Shown: positions 8,470-17,749 of the stretch, one piece after another
How the letters are laid out: every line of letters starts with the position of its first letter
How positions within the stretch are numbered: position 1 is the stretch's first letter
Assembly: GCA_032334235.1 (NCBI GenBank)
Contig: JAVSGI010000005.1
Coordinates: 1,984,001-2,048,000 of the forward strand
DNA: 64,000 nucleotides
DNA from: Paracoccaceae bacterium Fryx2
Lineage (GTDB): Bacteria; Pseudomonadota; Alphaproteobacteria; Rhodobacterales; Rhodobacteraceae
Reading direction: 5' to 3'
Made by a program: the position numbers and the translations under genes
The notes under the pieces: generated by a model
Databases searched by the model: none
Seen by the model: only the letters and a program-made list of their open reading frames with translations
What the model was told of the DNA's origin: nothing

Positions 8470-10994
8470 GCGTCCGCCTGGCCGCCCGAATCGCCCGGCG
8501 CGAGCTGCGCGGCGGGCTGAAGGGCTTCCGGGTTTTCCTCGCCTGCCTGGCCCTTGGGGTCGCGGCGATTGCCGCCGTCGGCATGGTGCGCACCGCCATC
8601 GAGCGGGGGCTGAACGAACAGGGCGCGGTGCTGCTGGGCGGCGACGCGCAGATGGATTTCACCTACCGCTTCGCCAGCGAGACCGAGCGCGCCTATATGG
8701 ACCGCATCGCCACGCAGGTGTCGGAGGTGGTCGATTTCCGCTCGATGGCAGTCGCGGGCCCTGCGGGGGCCGAGGACCGCGCCCTGACCCAGATCAAGGC
8801 GGTGGATGACAATTATCCGCTGATCGGCAGCGTGGGGCTGGACCCGGCGATCCCGCTGGCCGAGGCGCTGGCGGGGGCCGATGGCCTGCCGGGCGCGGTG
8901 ATGGACCGGGTGCTGGTCGACCGGCTGGGGCTGGAGGTCGGCAGCACCTTCCGGCTGGGCATGCAGGACTTCCGGTTGGGCGCCGTGCTGACGCGCGAAC
9001 CCGACAGCGCGACGGGCGGCTTTTCGCTGGGCCCGCGCACCATCGTGCGGACCGAAGGGCTGGCGAATTCGGGCCTGATCGAACCGGGCACGCTCTATGA
9101 AACCGCATACCGGCTGACCCTGCCCGAAGGGGCCGACCTTGCGACGCTGGAAACCGAGGCCGAAGCCGCGTTCCGCGATGCCGGAATGCGCTGGGCCGAC
9201 AGCCGCCGCGCCGCACCCGGCGTCGAACGGTTTGTCGAGCGGATCGGGTCGTTCCTCGTGCTGGTCGGGCTGGCGGGCCTTGCGGTCGGCGGGGTCGGCG
9301 TGTCGGCGGCGGTGCGCGCCTATCTCGACGGCAAGATTTCCACCATAGCCACGCTCAAGACGCTGGGGGCCGAAGGCGGAACGATCTTTCGCATCTACCT
9401 GATCCAGATCGGGGCGCTGGCGGGGCTTGGCGTGTCGCTGGGGCTGGTGCTGGGCGCGGCGCTGCCCTTGCTGATGGCGCCGGTGATCGAGGCGTCGCTG
9501 CCCTTCCCCACCGCCTTCGCGCTCTATCCCCGGCCGCTGCTGGAGGCCGCGTTCTACGGCCTGACCACGGCGTTCCTGTTCACACTCTGGCCGCTGGCGC
9601 GCACCGAATCGGTCCGCGCGGCGGCGCTGTATCGCGGGGCGGGCAAGACGGGCTGGCCGCGCTTGCCCTACGGGTTGGCGATGCTGGCACTGGCGGGCGC
9701 ATTGCTCGGCGGCGCGGTGCTGTTTTCCGGCACGCTTGCACTGGCGCTGGGCACGGCGGGCGGCATTCTGGGCGCGCTGCTGGTGCTGGCGCTGGCGGCC
9801 TATGGCCTTCGCCGTGTCGCGCGGCGGCTGTCGCGTAGCACGGCGATGCACGGCCGCACCGGCCTGCGGCTGGCGCTGGGCGCGATCGGCGGGCCGCGCG
9901 CCGAGGCGGCCTCGGTGATCCTGTCGCTGGGGCTGGGCCTGTCGGTGCTGGCCGCGGTGGGCCAGATCGACGCCAACCTGCGCGCCGCCATCGACCGCGA
10001 CCTGCCCGCCCGCGCGCCGTCCTACTTCTTTGTCGACATCCAGAACGACCAGATAGAGGGCTTCCTGAAGCGGGTTCAGGACGATCCGGCCGTGTCTAAG
10101 GTCGAAAGCGCCCCGATGATGCGCGGCGTGATCACCCAGATAAACGGCAGGCCCGCGCGCGATGTGGCGGGCGAGCACTGGGTGGTGCGCGGCGATCGGG
10201 GCGTGACCTATTCCGCCACCCCGCCTGACAACGCGACCATCACCGCAGGCGAATGGTGGCCCGCCGACTACACCGGCCCGGCGCAGGTGTCCTTCGCAGC
10301 CGAGGAAGCCGGGGAAATCGGCCTGAATCTTGGCGACACCCTGACGGTCAACATCCTCGGCCGCGACATCGAAACCACGATCACCAGCTTCCGCAACGTC
10401 GATTTCTCGACCGCCGGGATGGGCTTCGTGATGTCGCTGTCGCCATCCGCCGTGGCAGGCGCGCCGCATACCTTCATCGCCACGGTCTACGCGACCGAGG
10501 AAGCCGAGGCGCCGATTCTGCGTGATCTGGCGACGGCCTACCCCAACATCACCGCGATCCGGGTGCGCGATGCCATCGACCGCGTGACCGAGGCGCTGGG
10601 CGCCATTGCCACTGCAACCGCCTGGGCTGCGGCGGCAACGCTGGTCACCGGCTTTGTCGTTCTGATCGGCGCGGCGGCGGCAGGCGAACGCGCCCGGATC
10701 TACGAGGCGGCGGTGCTGAAAACTTTGGGTGCCACACGCGCGCGCATCCTTGCGAGCTTCGCGCTGCGCTCGGCGCTGCTGGGGGCCGCGGCGGGCAGCG
10801 TGGCCATTGCAGCAGGCGGCATCGCGGGCTGGGCGGTCATGACCTTCGTGATGGAGGCCGACTATGCCTTCGAGCCGGTCTCGGCGCTGGCGATCGTGCT
10901 GGGCGGCATTCTGGCGACCCTGGTCGCGGGCCTTGCCTTCGCGCTGCGCCCGCTGGCCGCCCGCCCGGCGCAGGTGCTGCGCAGCGAGACCTGA
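8466..10994 (+). CDS. ybbP: ABC transporter permease with two FtsX domains, YbbP-like
   Basis: 842-residue inner-membrane partner of YbbA. The layout is the YbbP type: an N-terminal membrane helix after residue ~15, a periplasmic MacB-PCD-like domain, a first FtsX membrane block (residues ~255-380), a central pair of helices, a second periplasmic domain (~500-690) and a final FtsX block ending ...RPAQVLRSET. The length matches the ~800-residue E. coli protein. The start ATG overlaps the ybbA stop. The gene ends 109 bp before hemC, which converges on it across two mirror-image palindromes. Confidence 0.87.
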   Translation: MSVRLAARIARRELRGGLKGFRVFLACLALGVAAIAAVGMVRTAIERGLNEQGAVLLGGDAQMDFTYRFASETERAYMDRIATQVSEVVDFRSMAVAGPAGAEDRALTQIKAVDDNYPLIGSVGLDPAIPLAEALAGADGLPGAVMDRVLVDRLGLEVGSTFRLGMQDFRLGAVLTREPDSATGGFSLGPRTIVRTEGLANSGLIEPGTLYETAYRLTLPEGADLATLETEAEAAFRDAGMRWADSRRAAPGVERFVERIGSFLVLVGLAGLAVGGVGVSAAVRAYLDGKISTIATLKTLGAEGGTIFRIYLIQIGALAGLGVSLGLVLGAALPLLMAPVIEASLPFPTAFALYPRPLLEAAFYGLTTAFLFTLWPLARTESVRAAALYRGAGKTGWPRLPYGLAMLALAGALLGGAVLFSGTLALALGTAGGILGALLVLALAAYGLRRVARRLSRSTAMHGRTGLRLALGAIGGPRAEAASVILSLGLGLSVLAAVGQIDANLRAAIDRDLPARAPSYFFVDIQNDQIEGFLKRVQDDPAVSKVESAPMMRGVITQINGRPARDVAGEHWVVRGDRGVTYSATPPDNATITAGEWWPADYTGPAQVSFAAEEAGEIGLNLGDTLTVNILGRDIETTITSFRNVDFSTAGMGFVMSLSPSAVAGAPHTFIATVYATEEAEAPILRDLATAYPNITAIRVRDAIDRVTEALGAIATATAWAAAATLVTGFVVLIGAAAAGERARIYEAAVLKTLGATRARILASFALRSALLGAAAGSVAIAAGGIAGWAVMTFVMEADYAFEPVSALAIVLGGILATLVAGLAFALRPLAARPAQVLRSET

Positions 10995-11015
10995 ACGGAG
11001 GGCGGGACGGGCATC

Positions 11016-11095
11016 GAATTTTCTACGAAAATTCCTTTGCCTGCCCGCCTGCCCGCCTGATCCCGCGGAGAGGTTCGAATTTTCGTAGAAAATTC
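11016..11095. terminator. Paired mirror-image palindromes in the ybbP/hemC convergent gap
   Basis: GAATTTTCTACGAAAATTC (11016-11034) and its exact reverse complement (11077-11095) lie 42 bp apart. Each is itself an 8-bp hairpin with a 3-nt loop, and the two together can pair over 19 bp. The position between two converging stop codons suggests a bidirectional terminator. A related copy is at 38363-38381. Confidence 0.72.
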
Positions 11096-11103
11096 GTGGT
11101 CAC

Positions 11104-12048
11104 TCAGCGCCAGTCGAAGAACCCCTGCGGTGCCCGCGCCAGCAACTGCTCGGCCAGATCGACCCCCAGCGCCGCGCCGTCCGACACCGCACCGCGCACC
11201 TCGCCCGCAATCGCCTCGGTGCCGTCGGGGCGCAGGATCTCGCCGCGCAGCCACAGCGCGTCGCCCTCCAGCACCGCCAGCCCGGCGATCGGTGTCTCGC
11301 ACGACCCGTCGAGCCGCTTCAGGAACGCCCGTTCCGCCGCCAGCCGCCAGCCGGTCGGCGCGTCATGTATTGCGGCCAGCATCGACTCGGTCCGCGCATC
11401 CACGCTGCGCCGTTCGATCCCGATGGCGCCCTGCGCAACGGCGGGCAGCATCTCGTCCACCGCGATGGCGGAACGCGCCATGTGCGCCATGCCCAGCCGG
11501 TTCAGGCCCGCCATGGCCAGGAAGGTCGCCACCGCCACGCCTTCCTCCAGCTTCTTCATCCGGGTCTGCACGTTGCCGCGAAACTCCACCAGCTTCAGGT
11601 CCGGCCGCCGCAGCGCAAGTTGCGACCGGCGGCGCAGCGACGACGAGCCCACCGTCGCCCCCTGCGGCAGTTCCGCCAGCGTCGCCACCCCGGGCGACAC
11701 GAAAGCGTCGCGCACATCCTCGCGCGGCAGATAGCAGTCCAGCAGCAGGCCCTCGGGCTGCACCGTCGGCATGTCCTTCATGGAATGCACCGCGATGTCG
11801 ATGCCGCCATCGAGCAGCGCCTCCTCGATCTCGCGGGTGAACAGGCCCTTGCCGCCGATGTCCTTCAGCGCCCGGTCCAGCACCTGATCGCCCGTCACCT
11901 TGATGACCACGATCTCGAACGCCGCCTCCGGCAGATCGAAGGCCGCCATCAGGCTGCGCCTTGTCTCATGCGCCTGCCACAGGGCAAGCGGCGAGCCACG
12001 GGTTCCGATTTTCAGGGGTTCGGCGGGGGAGGGCATGTGCTGTGTCAT
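11104..12048 (-). CDS. hemC: Hydroxymethylbilane synthase (porphobilinogen deaminase)
   Basis: Joins four porphobilinogens into hydroxymethylbilane in tetrapyrrole synthesis (haem and, where present, bacteriochlorophyll). The 314-residue protein opens with the family motif KIGTRGSPLALWQA, has the substrate-binding SSSLRRRSQL segment and carries the dipyrromethane-cofactor cysteine in LDGSCETPIAG (Cys250). I take the ATG at 12048; the frame can begin 6 bp earlier at a TTG and an ATG at 12036 is also possible, none with a strong ribosome-binding site. It is divergent from hemE with a 98-bp shared promoter region, so two successive steps of the same pathway are likely controlled together. Confidence 0.95.
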   Translation of the reverse strand: MTQHMPSPAEPLKIGTRGSPLALWQAHETRRSLMAAFDLPEAAFEIVVIKVTGDQVLDRALKDIGGKGLFTREIEEALLDGGIDIAVHSMKDMPTVQPEGLLLDCYLPREDVRDAFVSPGVATLAELPQGATVGSSSLRRRSQLALRRPDLKLVEFRGNVQTRMKKLEEGVAVATFLAMAGLNRLGMAHMARSAIAVDEMLPAVAQGAIGIERRSVDARTESMLAAIHDAPTGWRLAAERAFLKRLDGSCETPIAGLAVLEGDALWLRGEILRPDGTEAIAGEVRGAVSDGAALGVDLAEQLLARAPQGFFDWR

Positions 12049-12146
12049 GCGCAAGACTTACATGTGTCATCTTCGCCTGACAACTCCCGCCATATTGACA
12101 AGCCGCCGCAGCCGCGCAAGTCAGGGGGCAACCAGAGGAGCTTTCC

Positions 12147-13178
12147 ATGACCAAGACCATCCTGCGCGCCCTGAAGGGTGAAACCCTCCCGACGCCGCCG
12201 ATCTGGATGATGCGTCAGGCAGGCCGCTTCCTGCCGGAATACCGTGCCACCCGGGCCCAGGCGGGCGACTTCCTGTCGCTGTGCTACAATTCCGAGCTGG
12301 CGGCCGAGGTCACGCTGCAGCCGATCCGCCGCTACGGCTTCGATGCCGCCATCGTGTTTGCCGACATCCTGCTGTTGCCGCAGGCGCTGGGCGCCGACCT
12401 GTGGTTCGAAACCGGCGAGGGGCCGCGGCTTTCGACCATCACCACCATGGCGGGCGTCACCGCGCTGAAACCGGCCGATGCGGTGCATGAGCACCTCGCG
12501 CCGATCTACGAAACCATCCGCATCCTGCGCCGCGAACTCCCGTCCGAGACGACGCTGATCGGCTTTGCCGGCAGCCCCTGGACGGTGGCGACCTACATGA
12601 TCGCGGGCCGCGGCTCCAAGGACCAGGGCGCCGCCCATGCCCTGAAAGACACCGACCGTGCCACGTTCGAGGCGCTGATCGACCGCATCACCGATTCCAC
12701 CATCGAATACCTGTCGATGCAGGTCGAGGCCGGGGCCGAAGTGATCAAGCTGTTCGATTCCTGGGCCGGCAGCCTGAAACATCAGGATTTCACCGATTTC
12801 GCGGTAAAGCCCGCCGCGAAGATCATCGCCGAGCTGAAGCACCGCCACCCCGGCCTGCCGATCATCGCCTTCCCGCGCGAGGCGGGGGCGGGCTACATCG
12901 GCTTTGCCAAGGCCACCGGCGCCGATTGCGTGGCGATCGACAATTCCGTGACGCCGGAATGGGCGGCCGAGAATGTCCAGCCCGACGGCTGCGTGCAGGG
13001 CAACATGGACCCGCGCCACATGGTCACCGGCGGCGCGGCGCTCGACGAGGCGACGCGGCGGGTGGTGAAGGCCTTCTCGGGCGGGCCGCACATCTTCAAC
13101 CTCGGCCATGGCATCACCCCTGATGCCGACCCCGAGAACGTGACGCGGATGATCGAGGTGGTGCGCGGCCTGCGCTGA
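12147..13178 (+). CDS. hemE: Uroporphyrinogen decarboxylase
   Basis: Removes four carboxyl groups from uroporphyrinogen III to give coproporphyrinogen III in the cytoplasm. The 343-residue protein carries the N-terminal signature [17 protein letters not shown], the catalytic Asp region [15 protein letters not shown], and the second signature [26 protein letters not shown] lies 7 nt before the ATG. A TTGACA at 12095-12100 in the divergent hemC-hemE gap could be its -35 box, but no good -10 is evident. The following gene (an exported protein) begins ~87 bp after the stop. Confidence 0.96.
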   Translation: MTKTILRALKGETLPTPPIWMMRQAGRFLPEYRATRAQAGDFLSLCYNSELAAEVTLQPIRRYGFDAAIVFADILLLPQALGADLWFETGEGPRLSTITTMAGVTALKPADAVHEHLAPIYETIRILRRELPSETTLIGFAGSPWTVATYMIAGRGSKDQGAAHALKDTDRATFEALIDRITDSTIEYLSMQVEAGAEVIKLFDSWAGSLKHQDFTDFAVKPAAKIIAELKHRHPGLPIIAFPREAGAGYIGFAKATGADCVAIDNSVTPEWAAENVQPDGCVQGNMDPRHMVTGGAALDEATRRVVKAFSGGPHIFNLGHGITPDADPENVTRMIEVVRGLR

Positions 13179-13265
13179 GGCGGGCTTTCGCCACCCCCGC
13201 TGGTTTGCGCTTGCAGCCCCCCGCCGCAGGGCCGATCATTCGGCCCTGACCGGATGGAGGCCACC

Positions 13266-13886
13266 TTGCGCCAGATACTGATTGCCCTGCTCGCCACCCT
13301 CGCCCCCCTCGGGGCGATGGCCGCACCCACCGAATGCCAGACCTCGGTCAGCGGGATCAAGGTGCAGCACTGGTACGACCCGACAGAATCAGTGATCAAA
13401 CAGAACCGCAGCACCCGAGAGCGGATCTTCGGCGGCTACGGCGACATCACCTGCCCCGGCTACGTCACCCTGCGCGAAATGACTCGCGAGCTGACCGACG
13501 ACCAGCGCGGCGTGTTCTGCCTGAACTATGACAAGGACCGCAAGACCTACCTCGGCTTCGCCCAAGGCCCCCGCGATGCCTGGCTGACCTGCACCGAACC
13601 GTCCAAATCCTTCTGCGAACGGGTCAATAACTCGAAGGACGCGGCGCTGGAGATCACCGGCCTCGGCGGCGGCAATGCCGTCGGCAAGGTCGCAACGGCG
13701 GGCGTCAACGTGGTGACGGGGAATTCCGGCGCGGTCATCCTGTCGGGGTCGGGCGGCTACGTCGCCAGCACGCTGAGCAGCCTCGGCACCACCGCGTTTT
13801 CGGTTCTCACCGCCCCCGCCACCCTGACCGCCGCCGCCGTCACCGTGGTCGCGGTGGGCGGGGCGGTGTATGTCTGCAGCGAATAG
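13266..13886 (+). CDS. Exported six-cysteine protein of unknown function
   Basis: About 206 residues, not recognised. The signal peptide (RQILIALLATLAPLGAMA) ends before APTEC. The mature part has six cysteines (TEC, ITC, VFC, LTC, SFC, YVC), enough for three disulfides, then a Gly/Ala/Val-rich hydrophobic stretch over the last ~65 residues that could be one or two membrane segments or a hydrophobic tail. The TTG at 13266 is preferred because GGAGG sits 5 nt upstream; the in-frame ATG at 13254 overlaps that GGAGG and has no ribosome-binding site of its own. The location after hemE gives no clear functional hint. Confidence 0.72.
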   Translation: MRQILIALLATLAPLGAMAAPTECQTSVSGIKVQHWYDPTESVIKQNRSTRERIFGGYGDITCPGYVTLREMTRELTDDQRGVFCLNYDKDRKTYLGFAQGPRDAWLTCTEPSKSFCERVNNSKDAALEITGLGGGNAVGKVATAGVNVVTGNSGAVILSGSGGYVASTLSSLGTTAFSVLTAPATLTAAAVTVVAVGGAVYVCSE

Positions 13887-13890
13887 CGCA

Positions 13891-13928
13891 TTCATCTTGG
13901 CCCAAATATCCCCGCCGGAGGCTCCGCC
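13891..13928 (-). repeat. Interspersed GATATTTGGG motif, full 38-nt copy (reverse)
   Basis: Read on the minus strand, this 38-nt stretch is identical base for base to 29771-29808. It begins GGCGGAGCCTCCGGCGGGG, a short self-complementary part (GGCGGAGCCTCCGGC), and ends in ATATTTGGGCCAAGATGAA. It fills the gap between the exported protein (stop 13886) and converging hemF (stop 13950). Confidence 0.8.
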
Positions 13929-13949
13929 TGCAGGATCAGGTGCCCCGCA

Positions 13950-14816
13950 TCAGGTCCATTTCGCCACCGGCGGCAGGCTCATCAGCACCGCATTGGCGTC
14001 ATGCCCGGTTTCCAGCCCGAACTTGGTGCCCCGGTCATAGACCAGATTGTATTCGGCATAGAGCCCGCGATGCACCAGTTGCGCCTCGCGGTCGGCCTCG
14101 GTCCAGGGCGTATCGCGACGCTTTTCGGTCAGCGGCACGAAGGCGGGCAGGAAGGCGCGGCCGATATCCTGGGTGAAGGCGAAATCCGCCTCCCAGTCGC
14201 TGGTGTTCAGGTCGTCGTAGAATACCCCGCCGACCCCGCGCGCCCGGCCCCGGTGCGGCACGAAGAAGTATTCGTCGGCCCAGGCCTTGTATTTCGGGTA
14301 GCGCGCCGGGTCATGCGCGTCGCAGGCGGCCTTCAGCACGCCATGGAAGAACGCGGTATCCTCGGGGTATTCCAGACAGGGGTTCAGATCGGTGCCGCCG
14401 CCGAACCACCAGGCGCCCGGCGTCCAGAACATCCGCGTGTTCAGATGCACCGCCGGGGCATGCGGGTTCTGCATATGGGCCACCAGCGACACGCCCGACG
14501 CCCAGAAGCGCGGGTCGGCCGCCATCCCGGGTACGCCGCGCGCGGTCATCGAGCGTTGCGCCTTGTCGCCCAGCGATCCATGCACCTCCGAGACGTTGAC
14601 CCCGATCTTCTCGAACACCCGGCCGCCGCGCATCACGCTCATCAGCCCGCCGCCGCCGCCGTCGGCGCGGGTGGTCGGCGTCACCTCGAACCTGCCGGGG
14701 GTGCCTTCACCTGCGTGGCTGTCCTCCAGCCCCTCGAACGCCGCCACGATCTGGTCGCGCAAGCTGCGGAACCAGGCCGCCGCGCGGATTTTCTTCGCGT
14801 CGAAGTCTTCGGTCAT
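13950..14816 (-). CDS. hemF: Oxygen-dependent coproporphyrinogen III oxidase
   Basis: Oxidative decarboxylation of coproporphyrinogen III to protoporphyrinogen IX using O2. The 288-residue protein has the family blocks GGGGLMSVMRGGRVFEK, NPHAPAVHLNTRMF, WWFGGGTDLNPCLEYPED and PHRGRARGVGGVFYDDL. The ATG at 14816 has GGGAGG 6 nt upstream; the longer reading frame (to 14948) is a shadow of the next gene. Its presence with hemC and hemE within 4 kb makes a loose haem cluster but the genes are not one operon. The presence of the aerobic enzyme fits an organism that respires oxygen. Confidence 0.95.
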   Translation of the reverse strand: MTEDFDAKKIRAAAWFRSLRDQIVAAFEGLEDSHAGEGTPGRFEVTPTTRADGGGGGLMSVMRGGRVFEKIGVNVSEVHGSLGDKAQRSMTARGVPGMAADPRFWASGVSLVAHMQNPHAPAVHLNTRMFWTPGAWWFGGGTDLNPCLEYPEDTAFFHGVLKAACDAHDPARYPKYKAWADEYFFVPHRGRARGVGGVFYDDLNTSDWEADFAFTQDIGRAFLPAFVPLTEKRRDTPWTEADREAQLVHRGLYAEYNLVYDRGTKFGLETGHDANAVLMSLPPVAKWT

Positions 14817-14939
14817 CGGGGCCTCCCTCGGCAGTTTTTTCCTTGCTAGCAGTTTCAGCCAAACCCCGCCAGCATCCCGACATTCCGGTAGCTCCGCCGC
14901 CCTTCGGGGCGTAGACTGACCCCGAAGCCGGAGGCCGCC

Positions 14940-15341
14940 ATGAAACATGCCCTGATCCTAGCCCTGTCGCTGCCGCTGGCCCTTGCCGCCTGCGGCACCC
15001 CGCAGCAGAACTGCATCGCCGGGCAGACCCGCGACCTGCGGGTGGTGGACCGGCTGATCGTGGAAACCCAGCAGAACCTGTCACGCGGCTACGCGCTGGA
15101 GGAGGTGACGGTCCTGCGGCCGCAATGGGTGCAGTGCTACCCGCGCGCCGCGACGCCGGGCAACCCGACACCGCCGCCGCGCATGTGCATGAGGAACCGG
15201 CCCGACACCGTGACCCGGCCGCAAGCCATCGACCTTGATGCCGAGGCGCGCAAGCTTGCCTCGTTGCAGACCAAACGCGCGCAACTGGCCCGGGCGGCCG
15301 CACCCGCCATCGCGCAATGCCGGGCGCTGCACCCGGAATGA
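14940..15341 (+). CDS. Small putative lipoprotein of unknown function
   Basis: 133 residues. The N-terminus MKHALILALSLPLALAACG has a good lipobox (LAAC), predicting lipidation at Cys18 and a place in the inner or outer membrane. The mature part is rich in Arg, Pro and Gln, has further cysteines (QQNC, VQCYP, RMCM, AQC), and a likely helical segment from residue ~95 (IDLDAEARKLASLQTKRAQL) that may form a short coiled coil. GGAGG lies 6 nt before the ATG. No family recognised. It is divergent from hemF (123 bp) and converges on the SDR gene with only 11 bp between stops. Confidence 0.72.
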   Translation: MKHALILALSLPLALAACGTPQQNCIAGQTRDLRVVDRLIVETQQNLSRGYALEEVTVLRPQWVQCYPRAATPGNPTPPPRMCMRNRPDTVTRPQAIDLDAEARKLASLQTKRAQLARAAAPAIAQCRALHPE

Positions 15342-15352
15342 CTGCGCCGTGA

Positions 15353-16159
15353 TCAGTGCGCCGGGGCCGCGACCGGGTCGAGCAGGCTGCGCCCGCCATC
15401 GACCGTCAATATCTGACCGGTGATGAACCCCGCAGCGTCCGAGGCGAGGAACTGCACCGTCTCGACCAGTTCCGCCGGGGCCGCGATGCGGTGCAGCGGC
15501 GTGCCGTCGGTGATCACCGACCGGTAGGCGGGGTTGTCCTTCAGGATCATCTGCAGGCTGGCGCTCATCACCGACCCGAAGGCCACGGCATTGACCCTGA
15601 TACCCTTGGGCGCCAGCGCCACCGCCATTGACCGCGTCATCTGGTCCACCGCCGCACAGCTGATCGAATAGCCCATCAGCCCGTTCTGGGTGCGCTGCGC
15701 CGCGATCGACGACATGTTGATGATGGTGCCGATCATGCCCTTCGATTCGGATTTCTCGGCCTGTGCGATCATCCGCCGGGCGGTCATCTGCGACATGCGC
15801 AGGCTGGTCATCAGGTTCTGCTGCAGCAGCTTTTCGACGCCGTCCTCCTCGATGCACAGCGAATCGGCGATCACCATCTGGCGGCTGGCGTTCACCAGGA
15901 TGTCGACCCGCTCGAACGCGTCCATCGTGGCCGACAAAAGGTTGGTGATCGTCAGCTTTTCGCGCAGGTCGCCCGCGAACATGCGCAGCGCACCCTCGGC
16001 GCGGGCTTCCTCGCCCACTTCGGCGTCAAGCCGGTCCTCGTCCATGTCGGCGAACATCACGTTCGCGCCCTTGTCGAGGAAATGCCGGGCTATGGCGTGG
16101 CCGATGCCGCTGGCGGCCCCGGTGACGATGGCGGTCTTGCCTGCGATGGAAAGCGACAT
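15353..16159 (-). CDS. SDR-family protein with altered active site (YxxxC)
   Basis: 268-residue Rossmann-fold short-chain dehydrogenase/reductase. The cofactor motif TGAASGIG (residues ~13-20), an Asp after beta-2 (FADMDE, favouring NAD), NAS instead of NAG, and the catalytic Ser in NMSSIAAQ are present. The catalytic YxxxK should follow but reads YSISC: the codon at the Lys position is TGT (Cys). The rest of the family pattern (AAVDQMTRSMAVALAP, then VNAVAFG) is intact, so this is not a decayed gene. Activity may be lost or changed. It lies 13 bp after rsmC on the same strand and is probably co-transcribed with it. Substrate unknown. Confidence 0.83.
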   Translation of the reverse strand: MSLSIAGKTAIVTGAASGIGHAIARHFLDKGANVMFADMDEDRLDAEVGEEARAEGALRMFAGDLREKLTITNLLSATMDAFERVDILVNASRQMVIADSLCIEEDGVEKLLQQNLMTSLRMSQMTARRMIAQAEKSESKGMIGTIINMSSIAAQRTQNGLMGYSISCAAVDQMTRSMAVALAPKGIRVNAVAFGSVMSASLQMILKDNPAYRSVITDGTPLHRIAAPAELVETVQFLASDAAGFITGQILTVDGGRSLLDPVAAPAH

Positions 16160-16172
16160 GTTCGGTCCTTGC

Positions 16173-17165
16173 TCAGCGCCGCGCCCGTTCGGGGCGAGCA
16201 GCGCGGGTCAGCCTGAAAGCGGCATCGCCGCCGATGTCTTCTACCTCGCGGAACAGCGCCGCCAAGGGCTTACCATAGGGCAAGTGCCGGTTTGCCACCA
16301 GCCAGAGCGTGCCGTGCGGCGCCAGCATCCGCGCGGCGGCGGCGAGGAAGGCCTGCCCCAGCGCCGGATCGGCCTCGCGGGCCGCGTGAAACGGCGGGTT
16401 GCACACCACGGCATCGACCGGGCGATCCGGGCGGAAGCCGGCCGCATCTGCCCAGTGGAATCGCGCCCGCAGGTCGGTCACGTTCAGCCGCGCGCACTCC
16501 AGCGCCGCGGCTTCGGCCTCGACCAGATCAAGCTGGGTCACCCCTTCGCGCGCCAGCACGGCCCGCGCCAGATAGCCCCAGCCCGCGCCCAGGTCGACCA
16601 CCCGGCCCGGCATCCTTGCAGGCAGCGCCGCCGCCAGCAGCGCCGAGCCGCGGTCGGGGGCATCGGCGGAAAACACGCCCGGCAGGGTCTGGAAGCCGCC
16701 CTCGATGGTCTGCAACCGCGCGGCCCAGTCTTCCATCCCCGGCCCGGCGGCAAAGCCGAAGATCCGGCCATGCGCCTTGGCGACAGGTTCCGAAACCGGG
16801 CGGCGCGCCGCCAGATCACGGTGGACAGCCTCGATCCCGTCGGTCTTCTGGCCATCGACCAGCACCAGCCCGCCGGGCACGACCGAGGCCGCCGCCTCGG
16901 CCAGCAGGGCGTGGGCCTCGGCCTTGGCGCGGGGCAGGCAGACCAGCGCCGCCGCGTGCCCCGGCCCGCCGGTCACCGCCACCTGGTAACCTGCGGCCAC
17001 AAAGGCGTCATGGTCGGGGCGGAAGCCCTGCACCACCAGCACCCGGTCCTTGGGCAGGGCCGACAGGTCATCGCCTGCCCGTGGCCGGTAAACGGCAATG
17101 CTGCCCGTTTCGGGCAGGACGAACGCGCCGCTATCCAGCGCAAGGGTCAATCTGGCAGATCGCAT
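16173..17165 (-). CDS. rsmC: 16S rRNA (guanine-N2)-methyltransferase, RsmC type
   Basis: SAM-dependent methyltransferase, likely modifying G1207 of 16S rRNA. The 330 residues show the two-domain RsmC layout: a diverged N-terminal half, and a C-terminal catalytic half with VVDLGAGWGYLARAVL (SAM motif I) and the target-base motif VVCNPPFH (NPPF), followed by LWLVANRHLPYG. No strong ribosome-binding site precedes the ATG, so the start is uncertain. It is 75 bp downstream of clpS and 13 bp upstream of the SDR gene, all on the minus strand. RsmD/RlmG-type guanine methyltransferases are the alternatives. Confidence 0.85.
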   Translation of the reverse strand: MRSARLTLALDSGAFVLPETGSIAVYRPRAGDDLSALPKDRVLVVQGFRPDHDAFVAAGYQVAVTGGPGHAAALVCLPRAKAEAHALLAEAAASVVPGGLVLVDGQKTDGIEAVHRDLAARRPVSEPVAKAHGRIFGFAAGPGMEDWAARLQTIEGGFQTLPGVFSADAPDRGSALLAAALPARMPGRVVDLGAGWGYLARAVLAREGVTQLDLVEAEAAALECARLNVTDLRARFHWADAAGFRPDRPVDAVVCNPPFHAAREADPALGQAFLAAAARMLAPHGTLWLVANRHLPYGKPLAALFREVEDIGGDAAFRLTRAARPERARR

Positions 17166-17240
17166 GGGCGGCCGCGTGCGGCCAGAGTTCCTTCTGACGC
17201 GGCCTTGTCCCGGCCGTTGACGCGGTAGACCAGAGGCGGC

Positions 17241-17597
17241 CTATTCCTTTTCCATCGTGCATTGCAGCGGATGCTGGTGGCGGCGGGCAAAATCCATCAC
17301 CTGCGCCACCTTGGTTTCCGCCACCTCGAAGGAAAACACGCCGACCACCGCCAGCCCCTTCTTGTGGACCGTCAGCATGATCTCGAACGCCTGCGCGTGG
17401 TTCAACCCGAAGAACCGTTCCAGCACATGCACGACGAATTCCATCGGGGTGTAGTCGTCGTTCAGCAGCAGCACCTTGTAGAGCGGCGGGCGCTGGGTCT
17501 TGCTGCGGGTCTTGGTCAGGATCGAGGTTTCGTCATCTCGCCCGCCGCCCTTGCCGCCGCCATCCGTGCCGGACATCTGAAAGGGGCGAAAGATCAC
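17241..17597 (-). CDS. clpS: ATP-dependent Clp protease adaptor ClpS
   Basis: Small adaptor that delivers N-degron substrates to ClpAP. 118 residues: a flexible N-terminal extension, then the conserved core [20 protein letters not shown] and the [15 protein letters not shown] segments, which form the N-degron pocket and the ClpA contact. The start is a GTG at 17597 with GGAG 8 nt upstream; an ATG at 17576 has no ribosome-binding site. Divergent from the HAD hydrolase (152 bp). clpA is not in the window. Confidence 0.95.
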   Translation of the reverse strand: MIFRPFQMSGTDGGGKGGGRDDETSILTKTRSKTQRPPLYKVLLLNDDYTPMEFVVHVLERFFGLNHAQAFEIMLTVHKKGLAVVGVFSFEVAETKVAQVMDFARRHQHPLQCTMEKE

Positions 17598-17749
17598 GGG
17601 GAAAGCTCCGTCTTGCTGGAGAGTCGGGGTGTTGGTATCGGAACAATATAGCGGTTTTTGGCGGTTGGAAAAGGGGGGCGGCCCGAAATGCGAAAGGCGG
17701 GCTTGATCGCCGCCGTCCCTTTGGGCAAGTCTGCCACAACGAGGACGCC

